This document shows, one piece after another, positions 55,457-64,000 of a DNA stretch of 64,000 bases. How positions within the stretch are numbered: position 1 is the stretch's first letter; each line of letters opens with the position of its first letter. Made by a program: the position numbers and the translations under genes. A model generated the notes under the pieces. That model ran no database searches. It saw only the letters and a list, made by a program, of their open reading frames with translations, and had not been told where the DNA came from. The DNA is from Methylocystis sp. (GTDB lineage: Bacteria > Pseudomonadota > Alphaproteobacteria > Rhizobiales > Beijerinckiaceae): contig PERY01000016.1 of assembly GCA_002929055.1 (NCBI GenBank), positions 1 through 64,000 on the forward strand, given 5' to 3'.

Positions 55457-55864
55457 TCAGTTCTCGTCCGGCTCCGCGAGCGTCGTCACGAGATCCAGGA
55501 CGCGTTTGCGGACCTTGGGATCCTTGATGCGGGCAAAGGCGCGATTGAGGTGCAGGCCCTCGGCCGTCGACAGGAAATCGACCACATATTGCGAGGAGGA
55601 CTCCTCGGCGAAACCATTGCCGTCAGCAACGCCGAGCGTAGGCGCGCCATCGAAGAAAAAGGACGGCGGAACACTGAGCGTCTTGGAAATCTGTTGGAGG
55701 CGGCTCGCGCCGATCCTGTTCAGACCCTTCTCGTATTTCTGCACCTGTTGAAACGTCAGCCCCAAAGCTTCGCCAAGCTTCTCCTGACTCATTTTCATCA
55801 GAATGCGCTGCATACGCACACGGCTGCCGACGTGCCGGTCGATCGGGTCTGGCGTCTTCTTCAC
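55457..55864 (-). CDS. XRE-family transcriptional regulator
   Basis: A 135-residue Cro/C1-type regulator: DRHVGSRVRMQRILMKMSQ then KLGEALGLTFQQVQKYEKG, a clear HTH. The C-terminal half (YVVDFLSTAEGLHLNRAF, RKRVLDLVTTL) matches the small regulators found between lnt and metK throughout Rhizobiales. The start is taken as GTG 55864, nine bases after AGGAGG; the longer track ORF runs into the promoter. Targets are unknown; metK is an obvious candidate. Confidence 0.88.
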   Translation of the reverse strand: MKKTPDPIDRHVGSRVRMQRILMKMSQEKLGEALGLTFQQVQKYEKGLNRIGASRLQQISKTLSVPPSFFFDGAPTLGVADGNGFAEESSSQYVVDFLSTAEGLHLNRAFARIKDPKVRKRVLDLVTTLAEPDEN

Positions 55865-55884
55865 GTTCAACAACCTCCTGCCGT

Positions 55885-55912
55885 GTTGTAACCGAAAGCT
55901 GAACGAATGCAA
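55885..55912 (-). promoter_or_regulatory. Possible promoter of the XRE gene
   Basis: On the minus strand TTGCAT and TACAAC are separated by 16 bases in an AT-rich gap, and the predicted start lies just before the AGGAGG site. The -10 box is poor, so this is tentative. Confidence 0.3.
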
Positions 55913-56089
55913 ACTACCGAAATTGTTAGACCTATGAAATTCCACAAAAATACGTTCGCTCTTGTACGAGGCGCTGTTCTTCATTGATCGCAGCCGATTG
56001 TCTGACTTTCGTCAAATCGTCTTGCCGGATGCTTCAGACGAAAAAATCCAGGGAGAATTTTGCTTAAGATGATAACTTAATTTCGGCTT

Positions 56090-57724
56090 TTACCCTCGCC
56101 AGCGACCCGCCGCGGCCACCGCGAGCAATAAGACCCAAAGCGCGGGGAAGACCCATGCCCCCCTGCGAGAAAAATTCGTATCGGGCGCCGGCTTGGGAAG
56201 ACGGCCGTCTATCACGCCCTCCTCGCCGAGCGGAAGCGAGTCGACGATTCGACCGTAAGCGTCGACTATGGCGGAAATGCCGGTGTTGGCGACGCGGATC
56301 AGGGGCAGCCCTTCTTCAATGGCCCGCAGTCGGGCCTGGGCGAAGTGCTGATAGGGGCCGGGCGTGCGTCCGAACCAGCCGTCGTTCGTTAGATTGAGCA
56401 GAAATTTTGGGCGCTTGCCGTCCGGGCCGGCGGGGGCGGCCTCGCCCGGGAATATGGCTTCGTAGCAGATGAGCGGGGACATCGGCGGCAGGCCGGGCGC
56501 CGAGAGCGCGCGCGGACCCTGCCCCTGATCCCACGTTCCGGGCACGAGATGGCTGAAGCCGAGCGGACGCAGAAGGCCGTCGAGCGGAAGATATTCGCCG
56601 AAGGGGACGAGATGCGTCTTGTCATAGAAGGACAGGATCTTGTCGCCCTGAAGAACTTCGACCGAGTTGAAGATCTTGCCCCGCCGGCCGCCGCCTTCGC
56701 CCTCGATGCGCGCCGCGCCGGAGATAAGAATCTTGCCCTGCAGGGCGCGCGCTATCGAGGCCAGCGCCTGCGGCTCGCGCGAGAGAATGTAGGGGAAAGC
56801 GGATTCCGGCCAGATGAGATGCGTGACGTCGGAGATCCCGGTTCGGTTGGGGCCGGTCGCGCGATCGGAGAGAGTCAGGTAGCTGCGCAGGATTTCCTGC
56901 CCGTTCTCCGGCTTGAATTTGGCGTCCTGCGGGAGGTTGGGCTGCATCAGCCGCAGTTTCACGCCCTCGACATATTCCGTGCCGTTCGCCACGAGCCTCA
57001 AAGCGCCGAAAAGGGCGAACGAAACGAGCAGCAGCGCGGCGCCCCAGGCGGCGGCGTTCGACAGAAAGCGTTGTCCGGGCTTGCGGTCGACGATTGTCGC
57101 TGGCGCCGCGAAGATGACGATCGCCGCGAGGTCGAGCCCGTGGAGGCCGATAACCGACGCGATCTGACCCAGCGGGCCGGCATTGGCGAGCGCCATGCCG
57201 AAGTCGTTCCAGGGAAAGCCCGTGAGCACATGGCCGCGTAGCCATTCCGACGCGCCGAGGCCCGCGGCGAGGGCGAAAATCCGCAGGCTCCCGGATGACC
57301 ACAGCAGGCGCGAGAGCGCAAAACCCAGCGCCGGAAAGAAGGCCAGAAGCGCGGGCAGGCCGATGACGGCGAGCGGCAAGGCCCAGGCGAACTGATCCGC
57401 CTCGACGAGCATCGCCGCGCCGAGCCACCACAGCCCGGCGAGGAAATAGCCGAAACCGAGCCACCAGCCCGCGCTCGCGGCGGCGCGGATCGGCGCCAGG
57501 CTGAAGCGGGCGCCGCGCACAGCGGACCCGTCGATCAGCCAGACGGCGACCGTCAGCGGAATGGCCATGGCCGGGGCGAAATCGAACGGAGGCAGCGCGA
57601 GCGCGCCGGCCGCCCCGGCACCAAAGGCGATGGCGCGGCGCGTCCAGCCGTCGGCGAGGATAACGCGCTGCGGAAGGGACGATAGTCCCGCCCGCGCGCC
57701 GGTCAGTTCGGCAGTTTGCGCCAT
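56090..57724 (-). CDS. lnt: Apolipoprotein N-acyltransferase
   Basis: A 544-residue inner-membrane enzyme adding the third acyl chain to lipoproteins. Eight or so N-terminal helices are followed by a nitrilase domain with the catalytic triad: Glu in LIWPESAFPYIL, Lys in YDKTHLVPFGEYLPL and Cys in LICYEAIFPGEA. A last membrane helix (WVFPALWVLLLAVAAAG) ends the protein. The lipoprotein at 387 is one potential substrate. It forms part of the phoH-ybeY-corC-lnt run seen in most alphaproteobacteria. Confidence 0.97.
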   Translation of the reverse strand: MAQTAELTGARAGLSSLPQRVILADGWTRRAIAFGAGAAGALALPPFDFAPAMAIPLTVAVWLIDGSAVRGARFSLAPIRAAASAGWWLGFGYFLAGLWWLGAAMLVEADQFAWALPLAVIGLPALLAFFPALGFALSRLLWSSGSLRIFALAAGLGASEWLRGHVLTGFPWNDFGMALANAGPLGQIASVIGLHGLDLAAIVIFAAPATIVDRKPGQRFLSNAAAWGAALLLVSFALFGALRLVANGTEYVEGVKLRLMQPNLPQDAKFKPENGQEILRSYLTLSDRATGPNRTGISDVTHLIWPESAFPYILSREPQALASIARALQGKILISGAARIEGEGGGRRGKIFNSVEVLQGDKILSFYDKTHLVPFGEYLPLDGLLRPLGFSHLVPGTWDQGQGPRALSAPGLPPMSPLICYEAIFPGEAAPAGPDGKRPKFLLNLTNDGWFGRTPGPYQHFAQARLRAIEEGLPLIRVANTGISAIVDAYGRIVDSLPLGEEGVIDGRLPKPAPDTNFSRRGAWVFPALWVLLLAVAAAGRWRG

Positions 57725-57805
57725 CTGTCATGGGATCCCGTGCGAATCGGCGGATTGACTCTAGTCACTTTCCGCCAAGCGCAAAGCCCGAGGCCTCCGC
57801 CCTTC

Positions 57806-58741
57806 TCAGGGGTGACGCCGCGCCCTGACGCGCAGTTTCCCGACGCGGCGGGGGTCTGCGTCGACGATCTCGAATTCATGCGTCTCCACCGGCGTGGCGA
57901 TGATCTCGCCGCGCATGGGGACGCGCCCGGCGAGCCATGCGACGAGGCCCCCGATGGTCGTGACTTCAGCCGGCGTGTCCTCGAGGCGGAAGTCGACGCC
58001 GAGCCGCCCGGTCACCTCATCGAGGTCGGCGCGCGCATCGACGAGATAATCGCCATCGTCGAGTTCCACGATCTCCGGCGGCTCGGCGACGTCATGCTCG
58101 TCCTCGATGTCGCCGACAATCATTTCCATGATGTCTTCGATGGTGACGAGCCCGTCCGTGCCGCCATATTCGTCGATGACGAGAGCAAGATGCGTATGCG
58201 AAGTCTGCATTCGGATGAGCAGGTCCAGCGCGGGCATGGAGCGCGGCACGAAGAGCACCGGCTTGAGAAGATTGGCTTGCGACAACGACATGTCGAAGTC
58301 GACTTTCTTCGCCTCGCGAGCAGACTCCGACTCGGCCGACTTGTCCGCGCAGAGCGCGAAATGATTCACGAAGTCGCGGATGTGCACCATGCCGCGCGGA
58401 TCGTCGAGCGTCTCTGAATACACGGGGAGGCGCGAATGGCCCGCGTCCCGAAACACCGTCAGCGCCTCGCGCAGCGATGCTTCGAGCGAAATCGCGATGA
58501 TGTCGGCGCGGGGAATCATCGCGTCTTCGACACGCAGGTCGTGCAGACCCAGCACGTTCTTGAGGAGCGCGCGCTCGTGCGGGGTCACATCCCCGGCGGT
58601 TTCCTCGAGAGCGTCCTCGATGTCCTCGCGCACGGAGGCTGGCGACAGGCCGAGCAGGCCGCGCAGGCGATCAAGGAGGGTGACGCGCGGCTCGTGCCCG
58701 CGTCTTAATGGCTCCTCGGCATTTTCAGATCGTGTCGACAT
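57806..58741 (-). CDS. CorC/HlyC-type CBS-domain protein
   Basis: A 311-residue soluble protein with two CBS domains (VEDAMIPRADIIAISLEASL, RDAGHSRLPVYSETLDDPRG, FVPRSMPALDLLIRMQ, VTIEDIMEMIVGDIEDEHD) and a C-terminal transporter-associated domain (DARADLDEVTGRLGVDF). This is the CorC/TlyC family linked to Mg2+/Co2+ handling; it lacks the DUF21 membrane part. Its start overlaps ybeY by 17 bases. Confidence 0.92.
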   Translation of the reverse strand: MSTRSENAEEPLRRGHEPRVTLLDRLRGLLGLSPASVREDIEDALEETAGDVTPHERALLKNVLGLHDLRVEDAMIPRADIIAISLEASLREALTVFRDAGHSRLPVYSETLDDPRGMVHIRDFVNHFALCADKSAESESAREAKKVDFDMSLSQANLLKPVLFVPRSMPALDLLIRMQTSHTHLALVIDEYGGTDGLVTIEDIMEMIVGDIEDEHDVAEPPEIVELDDGDYLVDARADLDEVTGRLGVDFRLEDTPAEVTTIGGLVAWLAGRVPMRGEIIATPVETHEFEIVDADPRRVGKLRVRARRHP

Positions 58742-59252
58742 GACCTTCGTTCAGTTCGCCCGCTTCATCCACTTCGCCGGCCGTCTCCCCGGCGTATGGG
58801 TCGCGCAAGCCCAACCGCGACGCTATGCGTCTTTCGAGGCTCTCCATCTCTTCGGCCTCGGCGGCGGTCTCGTGATCATAACCGATCAGGTGGAGAAATC
58901 CATGGATGACCATATGCGCTGTGTGTTCGCGTAATGTTTTCTCCTGCTCGGCCGCTTCGCGCGCGACGGTTTCGTAGGCGACGACAATGTCGCCAAGCAG
59001 CGGCCGGGCGGCGACGGGGCCGGGCGTGGGAAAGGAGAGGACATTCGTGGGCGCGTCCTTGCCCCGCCACTGGGCGTTGAGTTCCCGGATTTCATCGTCA
59101 GCGCAGAAGGTGACGCTCATTTCACACCCGTCGGCGAGCGCCGCGCCGCTCTCGGAGAGGCTCGCATCGACGCAGGCGCGCGTCAGCGTCTCCAGTCCGT
59201 CGAAACCTTCCCAGGCCTCGGCGGCGACGATCATATCGACATCGACGTTCAT
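58725..59252 (-). CDS. ybeY: Endoribonuclease YbeY, rRNA maturation factor
   Basis: A 175-residue zinc RNase acting in 16S rRNA 3' processing and ribosome quality control. The zinc motif HGFLHLIGYDH is intact, and MSVTFCADDEIRELNAQWRG followed by PTNVLSFP is the expected N-terminal half. A C-terminal extension (EVDEAGELNEGHVDTI) runs into the corC overlap. The start overlaps the phoH stop by four bases. Confidence 0.96.
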   Translation of the reverse strand: MNVDVDMIVAAEAWEGFDGLETLTRACVDASLSESGAALADGCEMSVTFCADDEIRELNAQWRGKDAPTNVLSFPTPGPVAARPLLGDIVVAYETVAREAAEQEKTLREHTAHMVIHGFLHLIGYDHETAAEAEEMESLERRIASRLGLRDPYAGETAGEVDEAGELNEGHVDTI

Positions 59253-60289
59253 GGATCGCCGCGGAGCTTCGTCTTGGCGCGGGCGGCTCGGTCATAGGCC
59301 CCGACGATCTGGCGCACGAGATCGTGGCGCACGACGTCGGCTTCCGAGAATCTGACGCGGCCGACCGTGTCGATCTCCGAGAGGAGCGAGACGGCCTCCG
59401 ACAGGCCGGAGGTCTGGCCGGGCGGAAGGTCGGTCTGAGATGGATCGCCGGTCACGATCATGCGCGAACCTTCGCCGAGGCGCGTGAGGAACATCTTCAT
59501 CTGCATGGAGGTCGCGTTCTGAGCCTCATCAAGCAGCACGCAGGCGCGCGTGAGCGTGCGCCCGCGCATGAAGGCGAGCGGAGCGACCTCGATGAGGCCT
59601 GTCTGCATCCCGCGCTCCACCATGCGCGAATCCATGAAGTCGTGCAGCGCGTCGTAGATCGGGCGCAGATAGGGATCGACCTTTTCGCGCATGTCGCCGG
59701 GAAGGAAGCCGAGGCGCTCGCCGGCTTCGACCGCGGGGCGCGAGAGAATGAGACGTTCGACGGCGCCTTGCTCCATGAGCTGCACGGCGTGGCCGACGGC
59801 GAGCCAGGTCTTGCCGGTGCCGGCAGGGCCTTCGCCAAAGACGAGTTCGTAGCGCTTCAGCGCGCGCAGATACTGGTCCTGCGCGGCGTTGCGCGCGCGC
59901 ACCAGGCCGCGCTTGCGCGTAATGAGTTGCTCGAAGGCGCCGCGGGCCGGCTCGGCGTCGGGGAAAAGGCTGCGCTGGCGTGCGGCTTCCTCGATCGCGC
60001 CGTCGACGTCTCCGATCGCGATGGTCTGACCCTTCGATATGCGCTCATAGAGCGCCTCGAGGACGCGGCGGGCGTGCTCGCAGGCCTCGGACTTTCCCTT
60101 CAGCGTGACGTGATTGCCGTTTGCGAAGGAGGCGATCTTCAGTCGTCGTTCGATTTTGGCGAGGTTCTGGTCGTAATGCCCGAAGACGAGCGACGCATAT
60201 TTGTTGTTTTCGAAGGCCAAAGTGATTTCCGCGTCCGGCTCGGCCGCCTCGTCCCGGCGTGCGAGCCTCACATCGTCGATCGTCGTCAA
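59249..60289 (-). CDS. PhoH-family ATPase (PhoH-like)
   Basis: A 346-residue protein with Walker [16 protein letters not shown], Walker [13 protein letters not shown] and the NYN-like [13 protein letters not shown] segment. An N-terminal KH-like region ([18 protein letters not shown]) precedes it. PhoH proteins bind ATP and are genetically tied to YbeY in RNA metabolism. It overlaps miaB and ybeY by four bases on either side, so miaB-phoH-ybeY-corC are cotranslated. Confidence 0.95.
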   Translation of the reverse strand: MTTIDDVRLARRDEAAEPDAEITLAFENNKYASLVFGHYDQNLAKIERRLKIASFANGNHVTLKGKSEACEHARRVLEALYERISKGQTIAIGDVDGAIEEAARQRSLFPDAEPARGAFEQLITRKRGLVRARNAAQDQYLRALKRYELVFGEGPAGTGKTWLAVGHAVQLMEQGAVERLILSRPAVEAGERLGFLPGDMREKVDPYLRPIYDALHDFMDSRMVERGMQTGLIEVAPLAFMRGRTLTRACVLLDEAQNATSMQMKMFLTRLGEGSRMIVTGDPSQTDLPPGQTSGLSEAVSLLSEIDTVGRVRFSEADVVRHDLVRQIVGAYDRAARAKTKLRGDP

Positions 60290-61785
60290 GCCTTCGCCTC
60301 CTCGCCCGCGCCCAACAGCCGGCCCGCCAGCGAATTGGAGCCCGCCGCGACGATCGCGACGCGTCCCACGCTGCCGATCATGTCAGCGGGACCGCTGACG
60401 TGCACTGCCTGCATATAGGGGCTCTTGCCACCGATTTGACCCTCGTGGCGACCGGGTTTTTCAAACAGCACGTCAATCGTCTTGCCGACGGTCGCGCTGT
60501 TGAAAGACTGACGCTGCTCCTCGAGCAGGGTCTGTAGCGCGGCGAGGCGCGCGCGCTTGATCTCTTCGTCGATCTGATCGTCGCGTTCGGCTCCGGGCGT
60601 GCCGGGGCGGGACGAATATTTGAAGGAGAAGCTCGACGCGAAGCCGACGGCGCGGATGAGCGCCATCGTGTCTTCGAAATCCGCGTCGGTTTCGCCGGGA
60701 AAGCCCACGATGAAATCCGACGACAGCGCCACATCCGGCCGCGCCCTGCGCAGCCGCTGGATGATGTCGAGATAGTCCGCAGCCGTGTGCTTGCGGTTCA
60801 TGGCCTTCAGGATGCGGTCCGATCCCGATTGCACGGGCAGATGGACATAGGGCATGAGCTTTTGAATCGACTCGTGCGCGTCAATAAGATCCGGCGCCAT
60901 GTCGACCGGATGACTGGTGGTGTAACGCAGCCGCGCAACGCCATCCATCTCCGCCAGATGCGCCAGAAGCCGCGCGAGGCCCCATTCCTGCCCGTTCTCG
61001 CCGGCGCCGCGATAGGCGTTGACGTTCTGGCCGATGAGCGTGATCTCGCGCACGCCCGCATCGACGAGGCGCTGCGTCTCGGCGACGACGTCCGCGACGG
61101 GCCGCGAGACTTCCGCGCCGCGTGTGTAGGGGACGACACAGAAGGAGCAGAATTTGTCGCAGCCTTCCTGCACTGTGACGAAAGCCGAGACGCCGCGGGC
61201 GCGAATTTGCGCGCGGCTCGGCTGGGGCAGGGTGTCGAATTTGTCTTCGACCGCGAAGTCCGTATCGGTGAGACGGGCGCCGTTCTTTGCGCGCTTCAGC
61301 AGGTCCGGAAGGCGGTGGTAGCTCTGCGGGCCGACGACGAGATCGACGGCGCGCTGGCGCTTCAGCACCTCCTCGCCTTCGGCCTGCGCGACGCAGCCGG
61401 CGACGACGATCTTCATCTCGCGGCCCTCGGCCTCGCGCGCGCGCTTTTCCAAAGCGAGCTTGCCGAGCTCGGAATAGATTTTCTCGGCTGCCCTCTCGCG
61501 GATGTGGCAGGTGTTGAGGATAACGAGATCCGCGTCAGAGTCTTCAGCGGTCTCGGCGTAGCCTTCCCGGCCAAGCAGGTCCGTCATGCGCGTCGCGTCA
61601 TAGACGTTCATCTGGCAGCCGTAGGACTTGATCAAGACCTTGCCGCCCACGCTCTCCCCGCCTTGCGGGGCCGTTCCGGGGGCTTCCTGAAGCGCCTTAG
61701 CCGCGTTCGAAACCGGGGTGGAAATCTTGCCTGCTCCTTCAAGCCTGGAGGCGCGACTCGGCAGCGCGATCAGTCCTGAAATCAT
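60286..61785 (-). CDS. miaB: tRNA-2-methylthio-N6-dimethylallyladenosine synthase
   Basis: A radical-SAM methylthiotransferase modifying A37 of tRNAs. All three N-terminal cluster cysteines are visible ([26 protein letters not shown]), as is the radical-SAM motif [15 protein letters not shown]; a TRAM domain ends the protein. The track ORF is 565 residues; the ATG at 61785 ([17 protein letters not shown]) gives 499 and still carries a 45-residue unstructured extension. No good ribosome site marks the start. It is divergent from the DUF1963 gene. Confidence 0.95.
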   Translation of the reverse strand: MISGLIALPSRASRLEGAGKISTPVSNAAKALQEAPGTAPQGGESVGGKVLIKSYGCQMNVYDATRMTDLLGREGYAETAEDSDADLVILNTCHIRERAAEKIYSELGKLALEKRAREAEGREMKIVVAGCVAQAEGEEVLKRQRAVDLVVGPQSYHRLPDLLKRAKNGARLTDTDFAVEDKFDTLPQPSRAQIRARGVSAFVTVQEGCDKFCSFCVVPYTRGAEVSRPVADVVAETQRLVDAGVREITLIGQNVNAYRGAGENGQEWGLARLLAHLAEMDGVARLRYTTSHPVDMAPDLIDAHESIQKLMPYVHLPVQSGSDRILKAMNRKHTAADYLDIIQRLRRARPDVALSSDFIVGFPGETDADFEDTMALIRAVGFASSFSFKYSSRPGTPGAERDDQIDEEIKRARLAALQTLLEEQRQSFNSATVGKTIDVLFEKPGRHEGQIGGKSPYMQAVHVSGPADMIGSVGRVAIVAAGSNSLAGRLLGAGEEAKA

Positions 61786-61896
61786 TATAGGGGCTTTTGC
61801 CAGCCGCGCCGACTCGAATATTCCGATTCGCACCGCCACGCCGCTGATCGAGCATTTTTCTGGCGATCCTTGCGCCAAAGCTATAGTCTGCCTTCC

Positions 61897-62652
61897 ATGA
61901 CGCCCGTGCCTGAAGCGCTGCGGCCCTTTGCGGCCCGTATTGAAACCACACGGAAGCCCATCCTCGCCGCCGACTTCACGCAAAAGCGCGTAATGAGCCA
62001 GCTCGGGGGAACGCCCTGGTGGCCGACAAGCAGTCGCTATCCAACGAACCCCAAAGGGCAGCCGCTTTTTCTACTTTTCCAGATTGATTTCAGCGAGACT
62101 CCGCGGCTTGCGCCTTTTCCGGGCGAGGGACTGCTACAGATTTTCATCGACGGTTTTGACGGGATATACGGCGCCGACTTCGACGATCCCCTCGCCAGCC
62201 CGGGCGTCGCCTATCATTTCCACAGCGACCTGACACAGCCGGCGGTTGGGGATTTCTCGTTTCTCCAAGCCCTCGAGGAGAAGCCCATACTGCCAACGTT
62301 CGAGCCGTTCGACGGGCGCGGGCTCGCGTTTTCGCTGGATACGATGACGATCGATCCGGGGGATTACCGATTTGAAGAGATGCTGCCCGAAATCGCCGGA
62401 AACGACGATCTTCTCGACCTCTATTTCGACTGGTGCGCCTCAGCCGCGATACGTCTTGGCGGCTATCCGAGCTTCACGCAAAGCGACCCGCGCGAATACC
62501 AGCCCAATTTGGGCGATTTCACCCTTCTGACGATCGACACCACGGACGGAATCATGTGGGGCGACACCGGGGTAGCCCAGTTCCTCATGGACGAGAAGGC
62601 ATTGGCGCGGCGAGACTTTTCCCAAGTGGCCTATAATTGGGACTGCGGATGA
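61897..62652 (+). CDS. DUF1963 (YwqG-like) protein
   Basis: A 251-residue protein with the DUF1963/YwqG layout: [10 protein letters not shown] near the start, [41 protein letters not shown] and [16 protein letters not shown]. The family has an SMI1/KNR4-like fold relation and occurs in many bacteria, sometimes as an immunity-like protein; its role here is unknown. ATG 61897 is preferred over the track start. It is the only plus-strand gene in the last 15 kb. Confidence 0.85.
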   Translation: MTPVPEALRPFAARIETTRKPILAADFTQKRVMSQLGGTPWWPTSSRYPTNPKGQPLFLLFQIDFSETPRLAPFPGEGLLQIFIDGFDGIYGADFDDPLASPGVAYHFHSDLTQPAVGDFSFLQALEEKPILPTFEPFDGRGLAFSLDTMTIDPGDYRFEEMLPEIAGNDDLLDLYFDWCASAAIRLGGYPSFTQSDPREYQPNLGDFTLLTIDTTDGIMWGDTGVAQFLMDEKALARRDFSQVAYNWDCG

Positions 62653-62668
62653 GGCGCGTTCGGCGCGC

Positions 62669-63157
62669 TCACATCTCAAGGCGCAGATTTACGGCGGCCC
62701 GCTTTGCGCCGTCGGCGCGCAGATAGTAATTTTCGCGCCGGCCGATCTCCTTGAAGCCCACACGGCCGTAAAGTTTGAGGGCCGCATCATTGTCATCCGC
62801 GACCTCCAGAAAAACCAGCCGAGCGCCGCCGCGCTCCAGATTTTCCAGATGTCTCTCGATGATCATCCGGCCGAGTCCCGCGCCGCGGCGGGCCGGGTCG
62901 ACGGCGAAGGTCAGCACCTCTGAGTCGGGCGGCAGCAGGCGGGAGAGGATGAAGCCCCCGAGCTTGCCGCGCGCGCCTTCGGTCACGGCGCCGTCGGCGA
63001 TCACATGCGGGTCAGTCAGATAGCTTTCGAAATCGATCTTCGACCAGCCGAAGGCGAAGGAGGCGCCATGCAGCGTCTCGCATTCTTCCGCGCGCTCGGC
63101 CCCGATGGGGCGCACCACGAATGTCGGTTTGGCGAAAAATCCGGCGAGGAGGCTCAT
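62669..63157 (-). CDS. rimI: Ribosomal protein alanine acetyltransferase (GNAT)
   Basis: A 162-residue GNAT enzyme. Motifs: VLTFAVDPARRGAGLGRMII (acetyl-CoA loop) and FLEVADDNDAALKLYGRVGF, then IGRRENYY. In this position after tsaB it is the RimI that acetylates the N-terminus of ribosomal protein S18, though alphaproteobacterial RimI may have other targets. It is separated from tsaB by 11 bases on the same strand. Confidence 0.9.
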   Translation of the reverse strand: MSLLAGFFAKPTFVVRPIGAERAEECETLHGASFAFGWSKIDFESYLTDPHVIADGAVTEGARGKLGGFILSRLLPPDSEVLTFAVDPARRGAGLGRMIIERHLENLERGGARLVFLEVADDNDAALKLYGRVGFKEIGRRENYYLRADGAKRAAVNLRLEM

Positions 63158-63168
63158 GGCCCAGGGTC

Positions 63169-63936
63169 TCAGGCCTGAGCCGGAGCGGAAGCGTGCTCTA
63201 CCGGTTCGGCGTGGCGGGTTTCTTCGGTCGGCGCCGGCTCAGGGTCCGACTGCGGAGTCGCGGCATCCTGGGGCTTGCCTGCGACTGTGACGTCCGGCTC
63301 CTTCAGGTAAAGCGGCTTTGCGGGCGCGTTTTCCGGCCGGGCGGCGAGGCCGAGCCGCGCGACGAAAGCGATGTCCGGCGAGGGCTGCTCATTGACGATG
63401 GTGACCGGCACGCCCCGCGCGCGCGCCTCCCTGGCGAGCAGTTCCGCGCCGGAGCCGATCAGCAGCAGCGGGCCGTCCCCGAGGGCGCGCAGCGCCTCAT
63501 GCGCGCCCATCCGGCGGGGCGAGAGCAGGGCGCGTCCGTCCGGTCCGAACGCCGCCACATAGACCTTGCCGTGGCGGGCGTCGATCGCCGCCGCGACAAC
63601 GCCGTCCGATTCTTCGAGGATCAGCGGCGCGGCGAGCGCCGACAGCGTCGAGACGCCGACGATCTCCGCCTTGCAGGCGAGCGCGATGGCCTGTCCGGCG
63701 GCGAGTCCGATGCGGATGCCGGTGAACGAACCCGGCCCGACCGCGACCGCGACACGGTCGATCGTCGAGAAGCCGCCCTCCACCTTGTTCATGACGCGCT
63801 CGATCAGCGGCATGATCGCTTCCGCATGCCCGCGCTCCATGGCGAGGGTCTCGGACGCAACGGGCTCCTCCGCGTCATGGTCGAGGACGCAGGCCGAAAC
63901 GGCGGGAAGGGCGGTGTCAATCGCAAGGATTCGCAT
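63169..63936 (-). CDS. tsaB: tRNA threonylcarbamoyladenosine biosynthesis protein TsaB
   Basis: A 255-residue ASKHA-fold partner of TsaD in t6A37 synthesis. Motifs: LAIDTALPAVSACVLD, HAEAIMPLIERVM, AVAVGPGSFTGIRIGLA and AAIDARHGKVYVAAF. After the core, ending near EPDVTVAGKP, it has a Pro/Glu/Ala-rich tail of about 35 residues (PQSDPEPAPTEETRHAEP) not needed in the family. The mRNA may be leaderless, since a -10-like box ends six bases before the ATG. Confidence 0.95.
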   Translation of the reverse strand: MRILAIDTALPAVSACVLDHDAEEPVASETLAMERGHAEAIMPLIERVMNKVEGGFSTIDRVAVAVGPGSFTGIRIGLAAGQAIALACKAEIVGVSTLSALAAPLILEESDGVVAAAIDARHGKVYVAAFGPDGRALLSPRRMGAHEALRALGDGPLLLIGSGAELLAREARARGVPVTIVNEQPSPDIAFVARLGLAARPENAPAKPLYLKEPDVTVAGKPQDAATPQSDPEPAPTEETRHAEPVEHASAPAQA

Positions 63937-63942
63937 GCGGGG

Positions 63943-63970
63943 ATTATGACCCTTTTGCGGGCGCGATCAA
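63943..63970 (-). promoter_or_regulatory. Possible promoter giving a leaderless tsaB mRNA
   Basis: On the minus strand TTGATC and CATAAT are 16 bases apart, and the -10 box ends only six bases before the tsaB ATG, so transcription would start at or next to the start codon. No ribosome site lies upstream of that ATG. The last 64 bases of the window hold no other recognisable gene. Confidence 0.45.
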
Positions 63971-64000
63971 CAAAGAGGCCCGGAAAAGGCTCAAAGTTGC

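Overview
The window is a chromosomal segment of a GC-rich alphaproteobacterium, most likely a Rhizobiales member. Evidence seen directly: rhizobial-style gene orders (tsaB-rimI, miaB-phoH-ybeY-corC-lnt-XRE-metK-trmB, nrdR-ribD-ribE-ribH-nusB-thiL), a DUF3501/Fe-S/rubrerythrin operon behind an ICE-like (Irr) box, and GC-rich dispersed palindromes typical of this order. A C1-utilising or diazotrophic lifestyle (for example a type II methanotroph of the Methylocystis/Methylosinus kind) is only an inference. It rests on a molybdopterin formate dehydrogenase, serine hydroxymethyltransferase, a proton-pumping pyrophosphatase, GlnK/AmtB and sigma-54 promoters. No methane, methanol or nif gene lies in the window.

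Layout. 1-7.3 kb: a partial DUF72 gene, a PQQ-type sorbosone dehydrogenase lipoprotein, a DUF350 / small membrane protein / glutathionylspermidine-synthase-like cassette, two uncharacterised proteins (one with HELQH), a DUF3147 protein and a fatty acid desaturase. 7.6-10.5 kb: YfgM-like protein, Der GTPase and a FYDLN-type zinc-ribbon protein. 10.6-16.2 kb: an iron/redox block with a [2Fe-2S]-ferritin fusion and its ferritin-like paralogue behind a sigma-54-like promoter, two unrelated minus-strand genes, then rubrerythrin, a CCG Fe-S protein and DUF3501. 16.2-28.7 kb: nuclease/phosphatase-family gene, prfC, a DJ-1/PfpI protein, glyA, the nrdR-rib-nusB-thiL run (twice interrupted by GC-rich palindromes) and hppA. 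28.8-35.2 kb: a formate dehydrogenase locus with the iron-sulfur part as a separate gene and without the usual flavin and gamma subunits, then nadE and a DUF1328 gene too short for the ORF track.

35.3-42.4 kb: D-amino-acid transaminase, an AT-rich solitary DUF262/HNH gene that looks transferred, a glutamate-cysteine-ligase-like plus aspartoacylase-like pair, a second nuclease/phosphatase-family protein and a Crp-type regulator. 43.1-48.4 kb: a TPR/beta-barrel protein, a FecR-domain protein and a CHASE2-adenylate cyclase in a row, followed by an HD hydrolase. Together with the nearby Crp regulator these could form an envelope-to-cAMP signalling system, the strongest candidate here for an undescribed system. 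48.5-64 kb: glnK-amtB behind a good sigma-54 site, then mostly housekeeping genes on the minus strand (tesB, Trm112-like, LON-like, cnoX, trmB, metK, XRE regulator, lnt, corC, ybeY, phoH, miaB, rimI, tsaB).

I saw no tRNA, rRNA, CRISPR array, insertion sequence or prophage. Most long antisense ORFs in the track are GC-skew shadows of the genes listed.
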